This document shows, in pieces, positions 60,396-64,000 of a stretch of DNA of 64,000 bases. A program made the position numbers and the translations under genes. A model generated the notes under the pieces. It made no database searches. It was not told where the DNA came from and saw only the letters and a program-made list of their open reading frames with translations. Source of the DNA: Dryococelus australis (lineage: Eukaryota > Arthropoda > Insecta > Phasmatodea > Phasmatidae); assembly GCA_029891345.1 (NCBI GenBank), contig CM057000.1, forward strand, positions 125,153,338-125,217,337, in the 5' to 3' direction. Every line of letters starts with the position of its first letter. The first letter of the stretch is position 1.

Positions 60396-61417
60396 TTAAA
60401 AACATAGAAGCAAAGTAAGTTCAACAGCTTGTTAGCAATACTAATGGCTCACTCAGGGAAAATATGTTTTGAATTAAATTTCACTACGTAGTTCCAGGTT
60501 GCTGCCCACTGCACATCACAATGCCGTTGAGTTGGAGTAATTAACGAGTATCTTACTCTCGATAGCAGTCGCAAAGTTAGTTTAATACTGGCATTGCAGG
60601 CGCCAAATGACGAACGAGAACGCTTTGGCTGTCAGGTAGAGAATAGTTCCCAATGAAGCACTACACCTGACTTTACAACAGAGAGATCGCCACCAAAATT
60701 AATCAGAAAAGTACGAGTTATTATGTACAGGAAAGAAGAATGTATATTCTGCTACACGGTTGAATATTTTGCTAAAATCTAAATATTAAAATGTTTCATA
60801 AAAAAATGCAATAGGAGTATAAAATTTAAGCGTACTTCCATGCTGGATTTTTCCGAAAATACATTTTGCAATAAATCCTTCGTCTAGTAAGGTAATCTTA
60901 ATTACTACGAATAAGTGAAAAAAATAACAACTGCACGTCTTATTTTTTTAATTATTTATATCATACAATTTATTTTAGTCATATTCGTTACTGAAATATG
61001 GATGTGCATAAAATAAATTGTTGAAAATATTTGTAAACATTAAGTTAGTACTAAATATTTTGTTGCATACAATCAGAAAATTTACTATAGTGATCTCGCT
61101 AAATCTGTGTGTACTATCCAAAACCTCCAGAATAAAAACACGTCTTTTGGAAGCCACAGTTTTACCAAGTACAAATTCAAAACCTATTACGGTCCCTGCC
61201 TGACACGACAGCACAGTGGACCGACAGTCCGTCCTTTCACTCCTTACCTTGCTGTTACCTTGCCATTCGAGCACCGTTACTGGGTTCTGTTGCGCAACGC
61301 TCTCGCGCAACACCGCTACCATTACATACATACGTAACTAGCGGCAGACACCAGTGTTCCAATCGATCGATACCCACACAACAAGCACTTTTTCAACCTT
61401 TGCGACAGCGCCAATTA
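60396..61417. other. Non-coding stretch
   Basis: AT-rich, no gene or repeat ends recognised. Confidence 0.35.
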
Positions 61418-62098
61418 CAGAGTTGCCAACCTGGTGATTTCCTCATCATACCTGGCGCTTTCAGAAGATGGTGCGATGTCCAAATTTCATATTTGCGACG
61501 GGTCGAAAAATTTGTGATTTCTGTAAAAATGTGGTGCCAGATCTCGTGATTTGACGAAACTGGCGATTATTATATTTTGTGTCCTGAGATTATCGCACTA
61601 TAGTGTCTTCGGGATTTTTAATTTCCTCGGAATATTTAATGCACACTGAGGAAGAGCATGGGAATATTTTGAGATGCAATTAAATGTTTTATACCATGCA
61701 GTCTGGCAATCGTTTGGGCTGCATCTTGCGTGAATAACAATAGTAAGATTTGGCTCGGTCGTAAAGGAATTATCTGGAACATCTAATGTGGAAATCACCT
61801 GGAAGTTTCTATACATGCAGCCTGAGAGTACTTTGCGTCTGTACGTATGTCTAACGAAAACGTTACTAAAGTATTTCACATATTAATTTTTTTTATAGTC
61901 TGATCGTGCTATTTATATATTTGCATATTACTGCGGTAAGCAACTGTAACGAACAAAATAGATTACATTTCAAACTGAGAAAACAAATATTTTACAAAAT
62001 TTGTCCAAAATTATTATGTAATAGGCCAAGTTTAAAATCTGGTGATATTGGTATATTCGTCTAGAGTTATTTTTTCCTCAAAAATGTTGGCAACTCTG
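61418..62098. mobile_element. Element with CAGAGTTGCCAAC inverted ends
   Basis: CAGAGTTGCCAAC (61418-61430) is exactly inverted at 62086-62098. GTGATTT/GTGATAT motifs follow both ends and recur inside (CTGGTGAT, CTCGTGATTTG). No transposase ORF. The GTTGCCA tip resembles the element at 45169, but family and target duplication are unclear. Confidence 0.6.
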
Positions 62099-64000
62099 GC
62101 GTCAAAACGTTCTTGCCAGTTCGGAACGAGACACATTCAAAGAGGGAACAGTACACAGCACATCACTACTCGGAGGGGGGGGGGGGGGAGGCCCCTCCTC
62201 TTTGTAGATTAATATTTCTTATATCGTTCTTTGAGGGCGTTCAAGCGAGTTATAACAATTGTAAAAGTATATCCTTTATCATACAAATCTCATAATGAAC
62301 CATTATTTTGTCATTCTGCAGCTCGAAATAATTGCTCATGTTATTAGATGATCATGAGGATAATTTCTTGGCAATTTGTAGAAAGGTTGATTCGTATATT
62401 CTAACTTTTGAGAAAAAAAAATTTTTTTGTCAAAATACCTTACCGCAGGTGAACCAATATTCCGATTTCAAAGAAACTGCAACACGCCACTGCTACGACT
62501 TCAATGGACACTTCAGATGGAACTAAACTGTGTCTAATAACTTTCTGAAATTTGAACTAATGAAGATTTTAAGTAAAAATTCTTATATTCTCACCAAAAA
62601 ATTACAATTTGGCATTTTCACCGAGTTATCATCGGTACCCTAAAATATCCTCAGAATTTAGAAGAAGAAGAAAATTGGCTCTTCAGCAGGTTTAAGCATC
62701 AAAATAAAGATATGGTGGCAAGTAACAAATATTTAGTTGCACCGACCACATCTTCCTGCGTTTGAAGCAACCAAATAGCACAACAAAATACTTTTATTTC
62801 AGCAACAAAATTTTTAATTGCCCCTCTACGAACAATTACTCAACGATCACATTTTTTTGTCAATAAGGTAACATGGAAGTTAGCAGTAATTCAGGGCTGC
62901 CACCTTTTTCCATTGGAAAATTCCGCATCTTTGTTCCTCTGACCATTATCTTTTTACTGGGATTGGCACCTTTGTCTAACACACTTTTCAACCAAAATAC
63001 TTCTCTGGTATTACGAAATTGCTCACCAAATAAGTTTACATAGAAAAATACCTAAGCATTTAATCCACAATCATTAAAATCATTTTATATGATTCTAGCA
63101 GCGGTGCATGATTGATGACAGAAATGCGAAATATAGCATGCATATAACAGAATTCCCTGACATTTAGCTAACTTGTTTCAAATCCCCTGATATTTCCCTG
63201 ATTTTCTTGGTAGTTTTCAAACTCCCTGACGTTTCCCTGTTTTCCAGACTTATGCATAAACCCTTTTGTTGCTCAATGTCCCCGTCATATTTCAGATAAC
63301 CGATTTAGAAATAGTTTACATATAAAATTTCTTGAAGTTTTCCTTATATATCACCTACACCCAATATCTATCTTTAATTCTAAAGCAGAAACTCTTGGAA
63401 TAGCACAGCAACGAACTCACTCCTATGGAGTTGACAGTTCATAAATGTAGCGTAAACGAAGGAACAACATACTAATTTGTATTGCATTAAACGTTATTTA
63501 GTAATTAATCACATTACAGATCACGTATCTAGCTGGAAAAATACTAGCGCACATAACAAAGGAGTGACTACAAAGAAAATAATAGAAGTTGTTTATCCAT
63601 TATAGTACATAAAAATGTGTAAGAACACGGGCTACCACTTGAGATAATTATACCAGATATGCATACGCGTATACGGTGTTTACAAAGTATGGGGGCAAAG
63701 TAAGAAGATAAGAGAGACCAATTAATAATTGATACAACCCATTGTCCACCTCTCAGAGTATGGAGAGTTGAGGGTGTTAAGAGTGGATTTAAAGATGCAC
63801 TTTATGTGAAACACTATGAATACGTCTTGCAGTGCATCAATGGAACTTTGTACAGTAATACATTAAATCAGTGTCATCATAAAAGATATTGAATAAAATT
63901 AACCCACCCCCATTGTAAAATACGGGTTGCCACCCTATTTCATGCGATAAAATCGTCAGATTTTGCCCGCCTACGTAAGTGGTGATTATCTCTAATACTA
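62099..64000. other. Non-coding stretch to the window end
   Basis: An 18-base interrupted G run lies near 62166-62184. No gene recognised. GCTGCCACC (62908) and GTTGCCACC (63927) resemble element tips but lie in the same orientation. Confidence 0.35.

Noticed and set aside
62908..63935. A further GTTGCCACC-ended element
   Set aside because: The two similar tips are in the same orientation, so they are not a terminal inverted repeat.

Overview
This is eukaryotic DNA, AT-rich and heavily loaded with transposable elements, most likely from an arthropod (probably an insect with a large genome). That rests on a spliced exon pair resembling an insect coiled-coil gene, on GT-AG introns, and on the mix of tRNA-derived SINEs, PIF/Harbinger, Helitron and Ty3/gypsy elements. 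I see no prokaryotic-style genes, rRNA, genuine tRNA genes or CRISPR arrays. The species cannot be named from the sequence alone.

Layout. (1) 142-1171, minus strand: two consecutive exons of one host gene, joined in phase, encoding a conserved block and a coiled coil; it resembles insect quick-to-court. The rest of the gene lies off the left edge and above 1171. (2) 2833-3683: decayed PIF1-type helicase of a Helitron. (3) 3.7-14.4 kb: AT-rich non-coding DNA with one SINE (9290) and one MITE (11736). (4) 14396-15839, minus: broken gag-protease-RT fragment of a Ty3/gypsy element. (5) 17.1-25.7 kb: a tandem duplication, clustered copies of a TIR family whose ends read CACGGTAAAGTGAGCACTTT, an inverted pair of coding-like repeats of unknown type, and a 1.46-kb element with 17-bp perfect TIRs. 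(6) 25972-28031: an element with outer inverted repeats and a 640-bp near-perfect palindrome inside. (7) 29-36 kb: more SINEs and long members of the TIR family. (8) 37187-39895: a PIF/Harbinger element with TAA target duplication, a transposase first exon and a MADF-BESS gene, interrupted by a MITE and a SINE. (9) 42165-46223: a MITE split by a second PIF/Harbinger element, itself hit by a SINE, a GTTGCC-ended element and an 81-bp minisatellite. (10) 47314-48124: a TIR-family copy carrying another copy of that MITE. (11) 50-53 kb: a palindromic microsatellite and a TIR-family copy split by a SINE. (12) 53654-59472: a Ty3/gypsy element with both LTRs but protease, RT and RNase H deleted. (13) 60-62 kb: two TIR elements; then featureless DNA to the end.

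Nothing here works as an operon. The biology is a layered record of insertions whose relative ages can be read from the nesting. Both Harbinger copies keep the N-terminal transposase exon and the MADF-BESS gene but have lost the catalytic DDE exon, so they could only move if supplied with transposase in trans. The signals most likely to be undescribed are the CACGGTAAAGTGAGC TIR family (eleven copies), the inverted pair at 21.4/22.2 kb with a shared peptide signature, the 27.2-27.9 kb palindrome, and the SINE copies with a 5' poly-G tract.
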